Shown in pieces: positions 10,569-19,584 of a stretch of DNA of 64,000 nucleotides; position 1 is the stretch's first letter, and the number at the start of each line of letters is the position of its first letter. The DNA is from Shinella curvata (GTDB lineage Bacteria > Pseudomonadota > Alphaproteobacteria > Rhizobiales > Rhizobiaceae), in assembly GCF_022899935.1 (NCBI RefSeq), contig NZ_JALJCJ010000001.1:766053-830052 (forward strand), in the 5' to 3' direction. The notes below the pieces were generated by a model. That model saw only the letters and a list, made by a program, of their open reading frames with translations. It did no database searches and was not told where the DNA came from. Both the position numbers and the translations under genes were made by a program.

Positions 10569-12311
10569 TCAATAAGACACAAGCAAGGCAGACCCGTCCT
10601 CACCGAATTTCGGCTTTACACCGAGAAGGGCGGCAGAGCGGCGGATGATCTCGCCCACCATGGGCGCTGCATTGAGACCGGCGGTGCGGCCCCCACCTTC
10701 GCCTGTCTGCGGCGCGTCGATGAAGGTCAGGACCACATATTTCGGGTCGTCGATCGGGAAGCCCGACAGGAAAGCGTTGAAGTTCTGGGTGTTCGAGTAG
10801 CGTCCGCCGACGACCTTGTTGGCCGTGCCGGTCTTGCCGCCAACGTTGAAACCGGGAACGAGCGAACGGCGGCCGGAGCCGTCATTGGCGTTCAGCTTGA
10901 ACAGGTAACGCATGCTGTCGACCGTCGCCGGATGGATGACCACCTTGGCGATTTCGTCGGCTTCCGCTTCCGTGCGCGGCAGGAAGGTCGGGTTGATCAG
11001 CTTGCCGCCGTTGATGAGTGCAGCCCCCGCTACCGCCGTCTGCAGCGGCGTCGTGGAAACACCGTGGCCGAAGGAGATGGTAATCGAGTTGATCTTCTTC
11101 CATTCGCGCGGCTGTGTCGGGACTTTCACCTCGGGCAGTTCGGTGTCCATCTTCGTCAGCAGACCCATGCGGGTCAGGAATTCTTTGTGCCCGGCAATAC
11201 CCACGACGTCGGCCATCTTGGCCGTGCCGATGTTGGAGGAATACTGGAAGATTTCCGGCACGGTGAGCACGCGGTGTTTGCCGTGGAAGTCCTTGATGGT
11301 GAACCCGCCGATGCGGATGGGTGCGCGCGCGTCAAAACTGTCGGTGATTTTCACCTTGCCCGAATCGAGCGCCATGGCGGTCGTGAAGCTCTTGAAGGTC
11401 GAACCCATCTCGAACGTGCCGTTCGACATGCGGTTCATCCAGCCTTCCTTGGCGCCTTCCGCCGGATTGTTCGGATCGTAGTCGGGATAGGAGGCCATGG
11501 CGAGCACCTCGCCCGTGCGCACGTCGAGCACGACGGCACCGGCGGCGATCGCCTTGTATTTCTCCATGCCGTCCTTGACGACCTCGCGCACGATGGCCTG
11601 CACACGCAGATCGATGGACAGGCGCACCGGCTCCAGCTTGGCATCGCTCGTCATGCCGATGGCGGCAAGATCGGCAAGACCCTGGCTGTCGATGTAGCGC
11701 TCCATGCCGGCAATGCCGCGGTTGTCGATATTGACGTGACCGACGATGTGCGAGGCGGTGGCGCCGCCCGGATAGAAGCGGCGCTTTTCCGGCCGGAAGC
11801 CGACGCCGGGAATGCCGAGCGCCAGGATGCGGCTCTGCTGCTTGGGCGTCAGCTGGCGCTTCAGCCACTGGAAGCGGGATTTCGAGGTGAGCTTGCGGTA
11901 GATGCCGCGGCGGTCGAGGTCCGGCAGCACGGTCGCCAGCATCTCGACGGCCTCGTCGGCGTCGACGATCTTGTGCGGCTCGGCATAGAGCGAGACGGTG
12001 CGGATGTCGGTGGCGAGGATTTCGCCGTTGCGGTCGACGATATCGGGGCGCGAGGCCATCAGATGATCGGCCGGGCCGATGGCCGAGACGGTCTCGGGCG
12101 AGGCCATGCCATATTGTACGAGGCGGCCGCCGATGACGGCATAGGCCATGCCGAAGCAGCAGATCATCACGGCGACGCGGCTGCGGGCCTGCGAACCCGA
12201 ACGCTTGCGCGTGCCCTCGAAGGCCGGGCCGCCGGCACCGGTATTGTTGTTGCCGCCGGCGCTGAAATGCGCCTTGCTCTTGACGACCATGATGCGGGAG
12301 AGAAACGACAT
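10569..12311 (-). CDS. ftsI: Septal D,D-transpeptidase FtsI (PBP3, class B PBP)
   Basis: FtsI cross-links septal peptidoglycan together with FtsW. The 580-residue protein has a cytoplasmic N-terminus, one membrane anchor (about residues 45-65), a class B pedestal domain ([32 protein letters not shown]) and a transpeptidase domain with the three penicillin-binding motifs: STFK (catalytic Ser in EMGSTFKSF), SSN (QYSSNIG) and KTG (GKTGTANK). The ATG overlaps the ftsL stop by one base (TGATG), indicating coupling. Length is normal for rhizobial homologues. Confidence 0.97.
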   Translation of the reverse strand: MSFLSRIMVVKSKAHFSAGGNNNTGAGGPAFEGTRKRSGSQARSRVAVMICCFGMAYAVIGGRLVQYGMASPETVSAIGPADHLMASRPDIVDRNGEILATDIRTVSLYAEPHKIVDADEAVEMLATVLPDLDRRGIYRKLTSKSRFQWLKRQLTPKQQSRILALGIPGVGFRPEKRRFYPGGATASHIVGHVNIDNRGIAGMERYIDSQGLADLAAIGMTSDAKLEPVRLSIDLRVQAIVREVVKDGMEKYKAIAAGAVVLDVRTGEVLAMASYPDYDPNNPAEGAKEGWMNRMSNGTFEMGSTFKSFTTAMALDSGKVKITDSFDARAPIRIGGFTIKDFHGKHRVLTVPEIFQYSSNIGTAKMADVVGIAGHKEFLTRMGLLTKMDTELPEVKVPTQPREWKKINSITISFGHGVSTTPLQTAVAGAALINGGKLINPTFLPRTEAEADEIAKVVIHPATVDSMRYLFKLNANDGSGRRSLVPGFNVGGKTGTANKVVGGRYSNTQNFNAFLSGFPIDDPKYVVLTFIDAPQTGEGGGRTAGLNAAPMVGEIIRRSAALLGVKPKFGEDGSALLVSY

Positions 12312-12712
12312 CAGTTTGCCACCGATCCGGTTTGGATTGCGTCCGTGCCCGAGGCCTTCTTCTTCGTATCCTTTTTGCCCTCCGCCACCTTCTCGTCCTT
12401 GGCCGGCTCCAATGCCGGCAGCTCGGCCATCGGCATCGGCAATTCGTTCGGCTGCGCGAGCTGGGTCGATTCGGTGGGCACGAGCTTCAGGTCGCCCTCG
12501 AAGGTCTTGACGAGGCGATTGAGGCGGTTCGGCTGGGTGAGCAGCGCCCAGTCGGCCTTGAGAAGGTCGATCGTGTCCTCCTCCAGCTTGATCTCGGCGT
12601 CGAGCTTGCGCACCTCTTCCAGCTTGTTCTCAGCCTGGTGCTTGAGCGAGTAGGTGACGGTGGCTGCTGCGGTCATGACGGCGATCATCACGACATCAAG
12701 GGTACGGAACAT
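12311..12712 (-). CDS. ftsL: Cell division protein FtsL
   Basis: This is a small bitopic division protein of about 133 residues. It begins MFRTLDVVMIAVMTAAATVTYSL, which contains the single membrane segment (about residues 6-22). The next stretch, roughly residues 23-60, is a charged heptad-like region (AENKLEEVRKLDAEIKLEED) expected to form the FtsL-FtsB coiled coil, followed by LLKADWALLTQPNRLNRL, which resembles the conserved FtsL end. The tail is Pro/Lys-rich. Primary conservation is weak in this family, so the call rests on size, topology and position between rsmH and ftsI. The adjacent GTG at 12715, directly after the rsmH stop, is an alternative start. Confidence 0.9.
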   Translation of the reverse strand: MFRTLDVVMIAVMTAAATVTYSLKHQAENKLEEVRKLDAEIKLEEDTIDLLKADWALLTQPNRLNRLVKTFEGDLKLVPTESTQLAQPNELPMPMAELPALEPAKDEKVAEGKKDTKKKASGTDAIQTGSVAN

Positions 12713-12715
12713 CAC

Positions 12716-13741
12716 TCAGCTTCCCATCTTCTCGATGCTGGCAAGGTTGGGCAGGTTGAAAATGGACAGATCATCCGTCCCGGCAGGGGCGCTGGTGCGC
12801 GCGCCCGCTCTCAGTTTTGCAGACCGGGCGCGCGGATTGACCGCACTCTCCTCGTCGCTGGCCGCCACCATAGGGCGCCCGACTGGTGCGAAGGTTGCGG
12901 CCTTGTCGTGAACTTCCGGCAGATGCCGCGAACCGGCGGCCTTGCCCGAACGATCCTGGAAGAATTTCTTGACGATACGATCTTCCAGCGAATGGAAGGA
13001 GACGATGACAAGCCTCCCGCCGGGCTTCAGTGCACGCTCGGCGGCAAACAGCGCCTCAGCCAGCTCGCCGAGCTCATCGTTGACGAAGACGCGCAGCGCC
13101 TGGAAGACCCGCGTCGCGGGATGGATCTTGTCCTTGGCCTTGCGCGGCGTCGTCAGCTCGATGAGGTTGGCAAGTTGGCGCGTCGTCGTGAACGGCTCCT
13201 TTTCGCGGGCTTTCTCGATGGCGCGCGCGATGCGCCCCGCCTGCTTCTCTTCACCGAGAAAACCGAAGATGCGGATAAGGTCGGAAACCTTTGCGCGGTT
13301 CACCACATCGGCGGCCGAAACGCCGGATGCGGACATGCGCATGTCGAGCGGGCCATTCTTCTGGAAGGAGAAGCCGCGCTCGGCCTCGTCGATCTGCATG
13401 GAGGAAACGCCGATATCGAGTACGACGCCGTCAAGGCCACCGGCTGGTGCGTGTTCGGCAAGCTCGGAAAACCGTGAATGGATGAGTGTCAGCCTGCCGC
13501 CAGAGGCGTTCACCAGTTCCTGCCCGCCGGCAATGGCGTTGGGATCGCGGTCGAGGCCGATGACGTCGGCACCGGCGGCGAGAATGGCCGACGTATAGCC
13601 GCCCGCCCCGAAGGTGCCGTCGAGAATGACCTCACCGGCTTTCGGCTGAAGCGCTTCGATGACCTCGGAGAGAAGAACCGGAATGTGACGGACCGGTCCG
13701 CCATCGGCATCAGTAAAACCTCCGCCAAGATCCGCCGCCAT
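12716..13741 (-). CDS. rsmH: 16S rRNA (cytosine-1402-N4) methyltransferase
   Basis: RsmH (MraW) uses SAM to methylate N4 of C1402 in the 16S rRNA decoding centre. The 341-residue product from the ATG at 13741 has [13 protein letters not shown], the SAM-binding [23 protein letters not shown], the [18 protein letters not shown] motif and PLDMRMS, all diagnostic. The same frame is open for 215 more codons through mraZ, but that part is an overprinted frame and not RsmH-like. It lies 14 bp downstream of mraZ, and its stop is directly followed by the ftsL start. Confidence 0.97.
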   Translation of the reverse strand: MAADLGGGFTDADGGPVRHIPVLLSEVIEALQPKAGEVILDGTFGAGGYTSAILAAGADVIGLDRDPNAIAGGQELVNASGGRLTLIHSRFSELAEHAPAGGLDGVVLDIGVSSMQIDEAERGFSFQKNGPLDMRMSASGVSAADVVNRAKVSDLIRIFGFLGEEKQAGRIARAIEKAREKEPFTTTRQLANLIELTTPRKAKDKIHPATRVFQALRVFVNDELGELAEALFAAERALKPGGRLVIVSFHSLEDRIVKKFFQDRSGKAAGSRHLPEVHDKAATFAPVGRPMVAASDEESAVNPRARSAKLRAGARTSAPAGTDDLSIFNLPNLASIEKMGS

Positions 13742-13755
13742 TCCGATTCTCCGTC

Positions 13756-14196
13756 TTACCCCGAGCCCAGACCTCGCGTCCTGAGCTCTTCCCGGGCTGC
13801 CGCCTGCGTGGCTTCGAAAGCCTGCGGTGCCCAGAGCTGAAAATGATCCGCCCGACCAACAAAGGTCACGTCCGTCGTGATACCCGTGAAATCCCGGATG
13901 AAATCCGTGACCGCCAGGCGCCCCTCTGAATCGAGCTTCATGAAGACCCCGCCCCCGTGGATCAGGAGCGACATCCGATTGGCCTTCGGCGAAAAAACGT
14001 CCTCGCTGGCGATCTGGCGCTCGAAACGATCGAGCAGATCCAGCCCACCGACGCTGATCGCCGGAAACAAGAAATCCTGGAAGCAATACAGCTCCCGGAT
14101 GTCGCGTTGCGCGAGCACGGAGCGAAACGCCGAGGGAACGGAAACCCTCCCCTTGGCATCGATCCTGTTCGTCGCATTCGACAGGAACCGGTTCAT
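13756..14196 (-). CDS. mraZ: Transcriptional regulator MraZ
   Basis: MraZ is the ring-shaped, AbrB-like DNA-binding protein that heads dcw clusters and binds TGGGA-type repeats in its own promoter. The 146-residue protein starts [20 protein letters not shown], the first of two MraZ repeats with the DxKGR motif; the second repeat contains [10 protein letters not shown]. The ATG at 14196 is the family start; a longer open frame adds 44 Cys/Trp-rich residues that do not match. Four direct TGGG(A/C) repeats in the promoter 180-215 bp upstream are its probable binding sites, implying autorepression of the whole operon. Confidence 0.96.
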   Translation of the reverse strand: MNRFLSNATNRIDAKGRVSVPSAFRSVLAQRDIRELYCFQDFLFPAISVGGLDLLDRFERQIASEDVFSPKANRMSLLIHGGGVFMKLDSEGRLAVTDFIRDFTGITTDVTFVGRADHFQLWAPQAFEATQAAAREELRTRGLGSG

Positions 14197-14374
14197 GACG
14201 CGATACAGCCGTTCCCCAAGCCGGGACGCTGTGCATCCACCCCGGCAAATCCAACACCACACTGCGCGCAGGAACCAGCGCTGATGCAACGCTAACGCGT
14301 CGCACCGTCCCCAGCCGGTTAGCCTCAAAGCTTTGCGATGATCGGACGCTCATGCGTCCTCGTGCAGTGTGATT

Positions 14375-14410
14375 TTGGGATACCATGGGACCATATGGGC
14401 GTCAATGGGA
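14375..14410 (-). promoter_or_regulatory. dcw promoter overlaid by four MraZ boxes
   Basis: Read on the plus strand, TTGGGA, ATGGGA, ATGGGC and ATGGGA begin at 14375, 14385, 14395 and 14405, an exact 10-bp period with variable spacers. MraZ is known to bind TGGG repeats with this geometry. On the minus strand a candidate -35 TTGACG (14405-14400) and a weak -10 TATCCC (14382-14377) stand 17 bp apart within the same stretch, so a bound MraZ ring would block polymerase. The repeats are seen directly; the promoter assignment is inference. Confidence 0.8.
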
Positions 14411-14643
14411 AGTGACCTCGCCTTCCCCTTGTTGATACCGTCGGATGTCTGCTGTCATTCATGTTTGGGTTGTACGGAAAGCCTGCCTTGCTTGGTGTTT
14501 TTCACAGGTAAAAACAGTTTGTTAACCCTAGCCGCCAATGGTTAACATGAGGTTAAATTAGCCTCGAGGAACAAAACGAGAAACGATCCGCACTTGCGCG
14601 AAATCCAAAACGTTTCGACCACAACCGCGCAACGCGTCGGCGG
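14411..14643. other. Non-coding gap upstream of the dcw promoter
   Basis: This AT-richer stretch shows no convincing gene, tRNA or known RNA. It contains GTTAACCCTAGCC and GTTAACATGAGGTTAA-like TTAAC repeats but no clear operator. Confidence 0.4.
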
Positions 14644-14708
14644 CACGCCACAGGCAAAGACACGAATTATTTTACATTGAAATACTTCGTGTCTTTGCCT
14701 GTGGCGTG
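14644..14708. repeat. 23-bp perfect inverted repeat (long hairpin)
   Basis: Arms at 14644-14666 and 14686-14708 are perfectly complementary over 23 bp around a 19-nt AT-rich spacer that can pair further apart from one mismatch. The arm core is GCCACAGGCAAAGACACG. It begins 15 bp after the stop of the minus-strand gene at 14723-15535. No U-run follows on either strand, so it is not a standard intrinsic terminator; it could stabilise an mRNA end or be the relic of a small palindromic element. Confidence 0.85.
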
Positions 14709-14722
14709 GGCTGCTCCGGTAA

Positions 14723-15535
14723 TCAGGAGGACGGCTCCGCAACCGTCACCCGCATGATATCCCCTAGAACAAGAAACTCCTCGACGCCCGGCCTGTGGGC
14801 TGTGAAGGTCACGGCGCGGGCCGGCGTTTCACCCTTGCAAAAATTGCTGTTGCGGCGAACGAGACCACCATCCGAAAACGAGCCGATCCGGCTGATTGGC
14901 AGCCGCGTCAGTACATATTCCCAGTCCGGCGGCGGCTTGCCGCAATCACCGCGCTCTCCGTGAATGACGATGCTTTCCCCCACCATCAGGGAGACGTGGG
15001 GCCGCAGGACGATAAGCGGCGGCTTGTCCAAGGAATAGGACCAGCGCCACGGCTCCGCTCGATATAGTTCGGCCGCAGCTACACCAAGGCAGAAGAAAGC
15101 CGATGCGGCCGCAGCGCGCCTTGCATTGAAGCTACGAAAAATGCCGGCATGCGCGATGGGTGCAGCCTTACCCGCCGTTCCCTCCCCGGCCACCGGAAGA
15201 TCGTCCACGACACCTGCATCCGCGCTCGCCTCCGCCTCGCGTGCACGAAGATAGAGTTCGTTCCACCGCACCGACAGTTCGGGGTCTCGGCCGACATCCA
15301 GCAGCGCGGAGAGGATCATGAAATTGCGCTGGCGCGGAATATGCTTGCCCGACCGCCAGTTTCTCAGGTTACGCACCGCCGTTTCGAAATGCGCTTCGCC
15401 GCGCCGCCCAAGCCGGCTGCAGTAGCGGCTTGCGAGTGCGGCATTGTCGTAGTCACCGGACCGGTTGCAGAGTTCATCGAACAGCAGATGCCACTTGTCG
15501 AAGTCCGACCATGCCCCACCGCTCGCATCCGCCAT
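14723..15535 (-). CDS. Putative membrane-anchored HTH-like protein, unknown function
   Basis: I do not recognise a named family. The 270-residue product has a cytoplasmic N-terminal half (about 1-100) with a predicted all-helical, HTH-like segment around AVRNLRNWRSGKHIPRQRNF, a low-complexity linker, one hydrophobic segment at about 141-158 (AAAASAFFCLGVAAAELY), and a C-terminal domain of about 110 residues with two cysteines that would lie in the periplasm. That layout resembles a membrane-bound regulator sensing envelope conditions. The ATG at 15535 follows a GGGGTGG ribosome site; a GTG at 15541 is an alternative. It ends next to the long hairpin at 14644-14708. Confidence 0.55.
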   Translation of the reverse strand: MADASGGAWSDFDKWHLLFDELCNRSGDYDNAALASRYCSRLGRRGEAHFETAVRNLRNWRSGKHIPRQRNFMILSALLDVGRDPELSVRWNELYLRAREAEASADAGVVDDLPVAGEGTAGKAAPIAHAGIFRSFNARRAAAASAFFCLGVAAAELYRAEPWRWSYSLDKPPLIVLRPHVSLMVGESIVIHGERGDCGKPPPDWEYVLTRLPISRIGSFSDGGLVRRNSNFCKGETPARAVTFTAHRPGVEEFLVLGDIMRVTVAEPSS

Positions 15536-15698
15536 GCCCACCCCATCGGAATATTCAAGCTAACATCTTGGCATCGATGTATAATTTTGTGCATTTTCCG
15601 CTTTTTCGTCAATAGCCGGCTTTTTCGATTGTGAGAGACCTGTCTTGCGGGAAAGGAATGAAAGCGCAGTGATCGACCATTTCAGAAAGGCATTGACT

Positions 15699-16085
15699 AT
15701 GCGCTCCTCCTTCAGCTTCATTCTGCTTGCGACCGCCGGGATTTTCTCCGCAACATCAGCCTATGCTGCCTGCACCGGCAGCAACGGGCGCGGATGGGGC
15801 AGTGGAAACGGTAACGGCCAGTTTGCCATGACAGCCCGGGACAAGACCTGCAGGATTAGCTTTCCCGGCTTCATAGACGACGCCAAGAAGACCCGCACCC
15901 CCGCCACTGACGTCACCGTGACCCGCAAACCTTCGAGCGGCACCGTCTCCATCGTGGCCGGCAAAGGCCTCGTCTATACGCCCAGCCAGGGCTTCAAGGG
16001 CAAGGATCGTTTCTGCACGAAGAACCGGTCTGCGAAGGTAAAGGGAAAGACGCTTTCCGGCTGCATCACCGTCACGGTGCGCTAA
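15699..16085 (+). CDS. Small exported protein, unknown function
   Basis: The 128-residue product starts MRSSFSFILLATAGIFSATS and has a clear Sec signal peptide with a likely cut after AYA (about residue 23). The mature part begins with a Cys and a Gly/Asn-rich stretch (GSNGRGWGSGNGNG), then a beta-rich region (TDVTVTRKPSSGTVSIVAGKG, YTPSQGFKGKDRF) resembling a single Ig-like or cadherin-like repeat with four cysteines in the mature protein. The frame is open 18 codons upstream, but the ATG at 15699 places the signal peptide correctly. Function is unknown; a periplasmic or surface role is inferred. Confidence 0.7.
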   Translation: MRSSFSFILLATAGIFSATSAYAACTGSNGRGWGSGNGNGQFAMTARDKTCRISFPGFIDDAKKTRTPATDVTVTRKPSSGTVSIVAGKGLVYTPSQGFKGKDRFCTKNRSAKVKGKTLSGCITVTVR

Positions 16086-16156
16086 ACCCCGCCAACAGCG
16101 CCGAAGCACGGGCGTCCTGCCGCGCTTCGGCCCACCGGTGCGATGACCGGGAGCGA

Positions 16157-16562
16157 TTTGCCAGTTGGCCTGTAAGCCGGGTTCTGTATGGCTCCGGTTT
16201 GCACCGGAACGTGGCAGCCATTCATCTGGGACCGGACTTGCGCCCGGCCTCTTGCAACCCACCCGGATGACCGGCCCGGAAACAGGCTGAAGCGCTAGCG
16301 CGCCTCGCGTCATCCCTATTCGGTTTTGCTCCCGGTGGGGTTTACCTTGCCGTCCATGTCGCCATGGCCGCGGTGGGCTCTTACCCCACCCTTTCACCCT
16401 TACCTTCCGAGGAAGGCGGTTTGCTTTCTGTGGCACTTTCCCTGGGGTCGCCCCCGCCGGACGTTATCCGGCACCGTGTTTCCGTGGAGCCCGGACTTTC
16501 CTCCCCCTGCGGCCTTTCGGCACTTGCAGAGCGCGGCTGCCCGGCCAACTGGCAGGCGCTGA
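16157..16562 (-). ncRNA. rnpB: RNase P RNA (M1-type, bacterial class A)
   Basis: Read on the minus strand the RNA begins near GCCAGTTGGCCGGGCAGC, contains the universal GAGGAAAGTCCGGGCTCC block, then CAGGGAAAGTGCCACAGAAA, and ends TACAGAACCCGGCTTACAGG with P1 closing by pairing of GCCAGTTGGCC with its complement GGCCAACTGGC. These are the conserved P4, CR-I and CR-V elements. Length is about 405 nt, normal for alphaproteobacteria. The ends are set from the P1 helix and may be off by a few bases. With the RnpA protein it matures tRNA 5' ends. Confidence 0.95.
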
Positions 16563-16601
16563 CTAGCCTATGGCGACAGGAAAGACCAGAGGCCCGAAGC
16601 A

Positions 16602-16639
16602 TTTCCGACAAAAGTGTGCAGCGGTTTTGCGTTCGGAAA
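16602..16639. repeat. Rhizobial-type palindromic repeat, copy 1
   Basis: Arms TTTCCGA (16602-16608) and TCGGAAA (16633-16639) enclose CAAAA-GTGTGCAGCGG-TTTTG. The core GTGCAGCGGTTTTGCG recurs at 29592-29611 with different but again complementary arms, so both copies can form the same hairpin. I recall such units as common in Rhizobiaceae intergenic DNA. Confidence 0.7.
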
Positions 16640-16643
16640 CGCT

Positions 16644-17825
16644 TTATCGAAAATGAACCGCGAAATCGGTCGCGAAGTCCGGCTCATCCATGCGGCCGCG
16701 AATCACTAGATCGGCACCGATGCGGCCGATCTCGTCCGAACTCTTCGCCGCCATGCCGTTGCCGCCGGTCAGAAGCGCAATGCGGTCGCTCTCCACGAAA
16801 CCGGCATAGGGGTAGCCGTGAGTGGTGAAGGTGGTGACGCAGGGGGCCGAGACGAGCCGTAGGGGTCTGAGGTCGGGGATCGAGCGGGCGAGCAGCCGCT
16901 GGAGATGGCTGATCGCGCCGGGCGTGCCCTCCCCGCGGAACCAGTCGGCAATCGTCGGTTCATTCTCGATTTCGATATCGGTCGGGTCACCGCCGATCTT
17001 GAGATAGGCGTGACCATCCGGATAGACGATCGGCGGCAGGAAGTAGAAATGCTCGGAGGGATCGGCGCTCTCATCGATCCAGGAGGGCATGTTGCGATAG
17101 GCCTCTGCCTGTTCCGGCGTGAGCTGTGCCAGCACGACGGTGCGCGCCTTGACGACGAGGGATGGCACCTTGGGCAGCAGACCAGGTGCCCGTGAAAACC
17201 CGCCGGTCGCCACCAGCACGCGATCGCCCGTCACGGCTTCGCCGGTCTTGAGTGCCACCGATGCGCGGCCACCGTCCTCCGTCACCGAAACCGCATCGTC
17301 GAGAATGGAGAGACCTCCGGCCTTCTCGAAGCAGGCGATCTGCGCAGCAACAAGCTTGCGCGGATCGACGTAACCCGCCCCTTTCGCCTCGAACAGGCCC
17401 GCCGATGTTTCAGGCAGATCGAACCAGGGAAACTGCGCCCGCAACGCGGCGCGATCGAGCAGCGGCGCATCGAGCTCGTGGTGTCTGGCGACCGTCTCGA
17501 CGGCGGTGATGTAATCGCCCCCGGCCCGACCGGTGATCAGGCAGCCCGTCTCGCCGTAGAAGGCGATGCCGCTTTCGGCTTCGAGATCCCGGTAGCGGGC
17601 GATGGACCGTTTGGCGAGCAGCGCCCAGTCCGGATCGCCATCGATGGTGCGGGTGATGCGTCCGCTGTCGTAGTGGCTGGCGAAGACGCCATCATGGCTC
17701 TTCCAGTCCGCCGGCTCTCCCCGGCCGACGAGCGCCACGGATGCACCCGTCCGGGCCAGGTGGCGCGCCGCAGCCGCCCCCATCATGCCCCTGCCCACCA
17801 CGACGCAATCGAAATGCCGAACCAT
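16644..17825 (-). CDS. FAD-dependent oxidoreductase, DAO/sarcosine oxidase type
   Basis: This 393-residue flavoprotein belongs to the DAO superfamily of amine/amino acid oxidases and dehydrogenases. The N-terminus carries the dinucleotide motif VVVGRGMMGAAAARHLA (GxGxxG at 11-16), the middle contains GAGYVDPRKLVAAQIACFEKAG, a typical substrate/FAD domain transition, and the end has GYPYAGFV and the second FAD contact LLTGGNGMAAKSSDEIG. The sequence is nearest to monomeric sarcosine oxidase or N-methyl-amino acid oxidases; the exact substrate cannot be told. It stands alone between rnpB and a transglycosylase gene, with a separate promoter likely. Confidence 0.8.
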   Translation of the reverse strand: MVRHFDCVVVGRGMMGAAAARHLARTGASVALVGRGEPADWKSHDGVFASHYDSGRITRTIDGDPDWALLAKRSIARYRDLEAESGIAFYGETGCLITGRAGGDYITAVETVARHHELDAPLLDRAALRAQFPWFDLPETSAGLFEAKGAGYVDPRKLVAAQIACFEKAGGLSILDDAVSVTEDGGRASVALKTGEAVTGDRVLVATGGFSRAPGLLPKVPSLVVKARTVVLAQLTPEQAEAYRNMPSWIDESADPSEHFYFLPPIVYPDGHAYLKIGGDPTDIEIENEPTIADWFRGEGTPGAISHLQRLLARSIPDLRPLRLVSAPCVTTFTTHGYPYAGFVESDRIALLTGGNGMAAKSSDEIGRIGADLVIRGRMDEPDFATDFAVHFR

Positions 17826-17894
17826 GCTTCACCTCACGCTGTTGCGGGCAGGCATAACATGGCGCGGCTCCGATTCCAGCCCGCGACGCATCAC

Positions 17895-18593
17895 TCAGTC
17901 GATGATGCTCTGCACCTTGCCGCAATAGCGCTTGGAGACCGGATTCATGCGCTTCGCACCATGGCCGGCATTGTATTTGAGGATGGTGCCGCAGGTCGTG
18001 CCGCCGCCGAGATCATGTGCCATGGCGAGGTATTTCATGCCGAACTTGATGTTGGTCTCGGGATCATAGAGGCCCTTGGCGGTACCCCGATAGCCCATCA
18101 TACGCGCCGTTGCGGGCTTGATCTGCATCAGGCCGATTTCACCGGCGCTGCCGCGTGCCTTCGGATTGAAATTGCTTTCGACGCGCACGACGGCGTGAGC
18201 GAGATCGACCGGAACGCCATAGGTCTTCGCATAGGTCTGGATGAGGCTGGAATAGCTTGCCGACTGGACGGCCTCCGTCAAAGGGTTCTCCGCCCTTGGG
18301 AAGCCGGCGGTGCTCTTGTAGGTCTTCAGCTTGCCCACCACGACACCGTCCCTGTCGATGACGGTCTTGCGCTTGTTGCGCTTGCTCACGGTCTTTCGGG
18401 ACTTTTGCTTGCTCGAAACCTTGGCCTTGCTCGTCTGCGCTGTCTTGGCCTTCACCGGGGTCTTGGCCACGGGCTGGGATGCCAGGCGGGGACTTTGTAC
18501 TTGGATCCTGTCGGAGGCTGCATGCACCATGCCAGCGGAAAAAATGGACACACAAAAGCAGGCCGCGCTGAGGGCAGCAACAAGTCTTCTCAT
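17895..18593 (-). CDS. Periplasmic lytic transglycosylase (SLT family)
   Basis: The 232-residue exported protein has a signal peptide (cut near AGMVHAA, residue 25), a strongly basic Lys/Arg/Ser linker (about 43-77) and a C-terminal SLT domain. The catalytic Glu is E139 in AVVRVESNFNP, followed by GLMQIKPATARMMGY (154-168) and YNAGHGAKRMNP. Such enzymes cleave the MurNAc-GlcNAc bond with formation of 1,6-anhydroMurNAc. The basic linker might bind anionic wall or membrane polymers. It is an SLT-only protein, smaller than Slt70. Confidence 0.88.
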   Translation of the reverse strand: MRRLVAALSAACFCVSIFSAGMVHAASDRIQVQSPRLASQPVAKTPVKAKTAQTSKAKVSSKQKSRKTVSKRNKRKTVIDRDGVVVGKLKTYKSTAGFPRAENPLTEAVQSASYSSLIQTYAKTYGVPVDLAHAVVRVESNFNPKARGSAGEIGLMQIKPATARMMGYRGTAKGLYDPETNIKFGMKYLAMAHDLGGGTTCGTILKYNAGHGAKRMNPVSKRYCGKVQSIID

Positions 18594-18819
18594 CTAGTTT
18601 CAGTCTCCAAAAGGCGCAAAGGCAGAGCCTTTGGGGGCTGGCATATCAAGCCGCGCACCCTGCGCTAACGTCGTGATCCCTGTTGATTGCGATCAGGCCC
18701 TGACCGCATGTTGCGTTGCAACGAACGCAGCCGGAAAAGACATGCCCAATCGGGTAAGGATGTGGCGAAACGGTAAACTTCTGTTACAAACCGTAATATT
18801 CGAATAAAAGAATAGGCTA

Positions 18820-19584
18820 TTACGTCGTGATCCGCGGCAGTGCGGAAAGCAGCCGGTGCAGCGTATCGATGGTCGAAAAATCGGCGATGCCATCGACCTT
18901 TTCCGGCCGAAAATGGCGCTGGAAAGCGGCGACGTCGCCTTCAGTTTTTTCCGAGAAAACTCCATCGATTTCAGTGCCATAGCCGTAGAGCGACAGCATG
19001 GTCTGCAAGGCCTCGACCGGCTGGCCGGCATCGCCCCGCTGGAAGAAGCGCCCGCCCGCGATGGGAGACGGCTCCACCCAGTGCCCGACACCCGCTTTGT
19101 GCAGGCGGCCCCAGGGGAAGTTTTCACCCGGATCAACCTTGCGAATGGGGGCCACATCGCTGTGCGCCAGCACCCGTTCGGGGGCAATTCCCCACCTTCG
19201 GCCACAATCGAGACACAGTTCGACAACCGCCTGGATCTGGATTTCTGGGAAATCCGGCAGTCCGCCAGGATGGCCGGGATTGGCGATTTCGACGCCGATG
19301 GAGGCCGAATTGATATCCGCCTCGCCCTTCCAGATGCTCTTGCCGGCATGCCAGGCGCGATCGGCCTCGCGCACCAGCTGCTCGACGCGCCCGTCCTCAT
19401 GCACGAAGTAATGACAGGAGACCTGGCTTTCCGGCGCGCAAAGCCATTTCATCGCGGCGTCCGCCGTTGCCATGCCGGTATAATGCAGGAGAATGATGTC
19501 AGGCAGGCGCCCAGCAGCGCGCTCGCCAAAATTCGGCGACGGCGCGGGGATCGCGCCGGAATAATCACATGTGAATGCGCTCAT
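18820..19584 (-). CDS. N-acetylmuramoyl-L-alanine amidase, AmpD/AmiD type, with PG-binding domain
   Basis: The 254-residue protein is an Amidase_2 zinc enzyme. Likely zinc ligands are H34 (LLHYTGM), H141 (LAHSDVAP) and D151 (KVDPGENFPW). A C-terminal peptidoglycan-binding domain (about 175-245; GQPVEALQTMLSLYGYGTEIDGVFSEKTEGDVAAF) follows. No signal peptide is evident, so it may act on recycled anhydro-muropeptides in the cytosol, although the wall-binding domain is more usual in exported AmiD. Its ATG overlaps the stop of the upstream TerB/J-domain gene as ATGA, so the two are co-expressed. Confidence 0.88.
   Translation of the reverse strand: MSAFTCDYSGAIPAPSPNFGERAAGRLPDIILLHYTGMATADAAMKWLCAPESQVSCHYFVHEDGRVEQLVREADRAWHAGKSIWKGEADINSASIGVEIANPGHPGGLPDFPEIQIQAVVELCLDCGRRWGIAPERVLAHSDVAPIRKVDPGENFPWGRLHKAGVGHWVEPSPIAGGRFFQRGDAGQPVEALQTMLSLYGYGTEIDGVFSEKTEGDVAAFQRHFRPEKVDGIADFSTIDTLHRLLSALPRITT

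Noticed and set aside
13742-14386. 215-codon upstream extension of rsmH through mraZ
   Set aside because: The extension overlaps mraZ in another frame and shows no family similarity; MraZ has its own motifs and RsmH is full length from 13741.
16326-16828. Open frames over the RNase P RNA gene
   Set aside because: The conserved RNase P RNA blocks explain the sequence; the frames are chance products.
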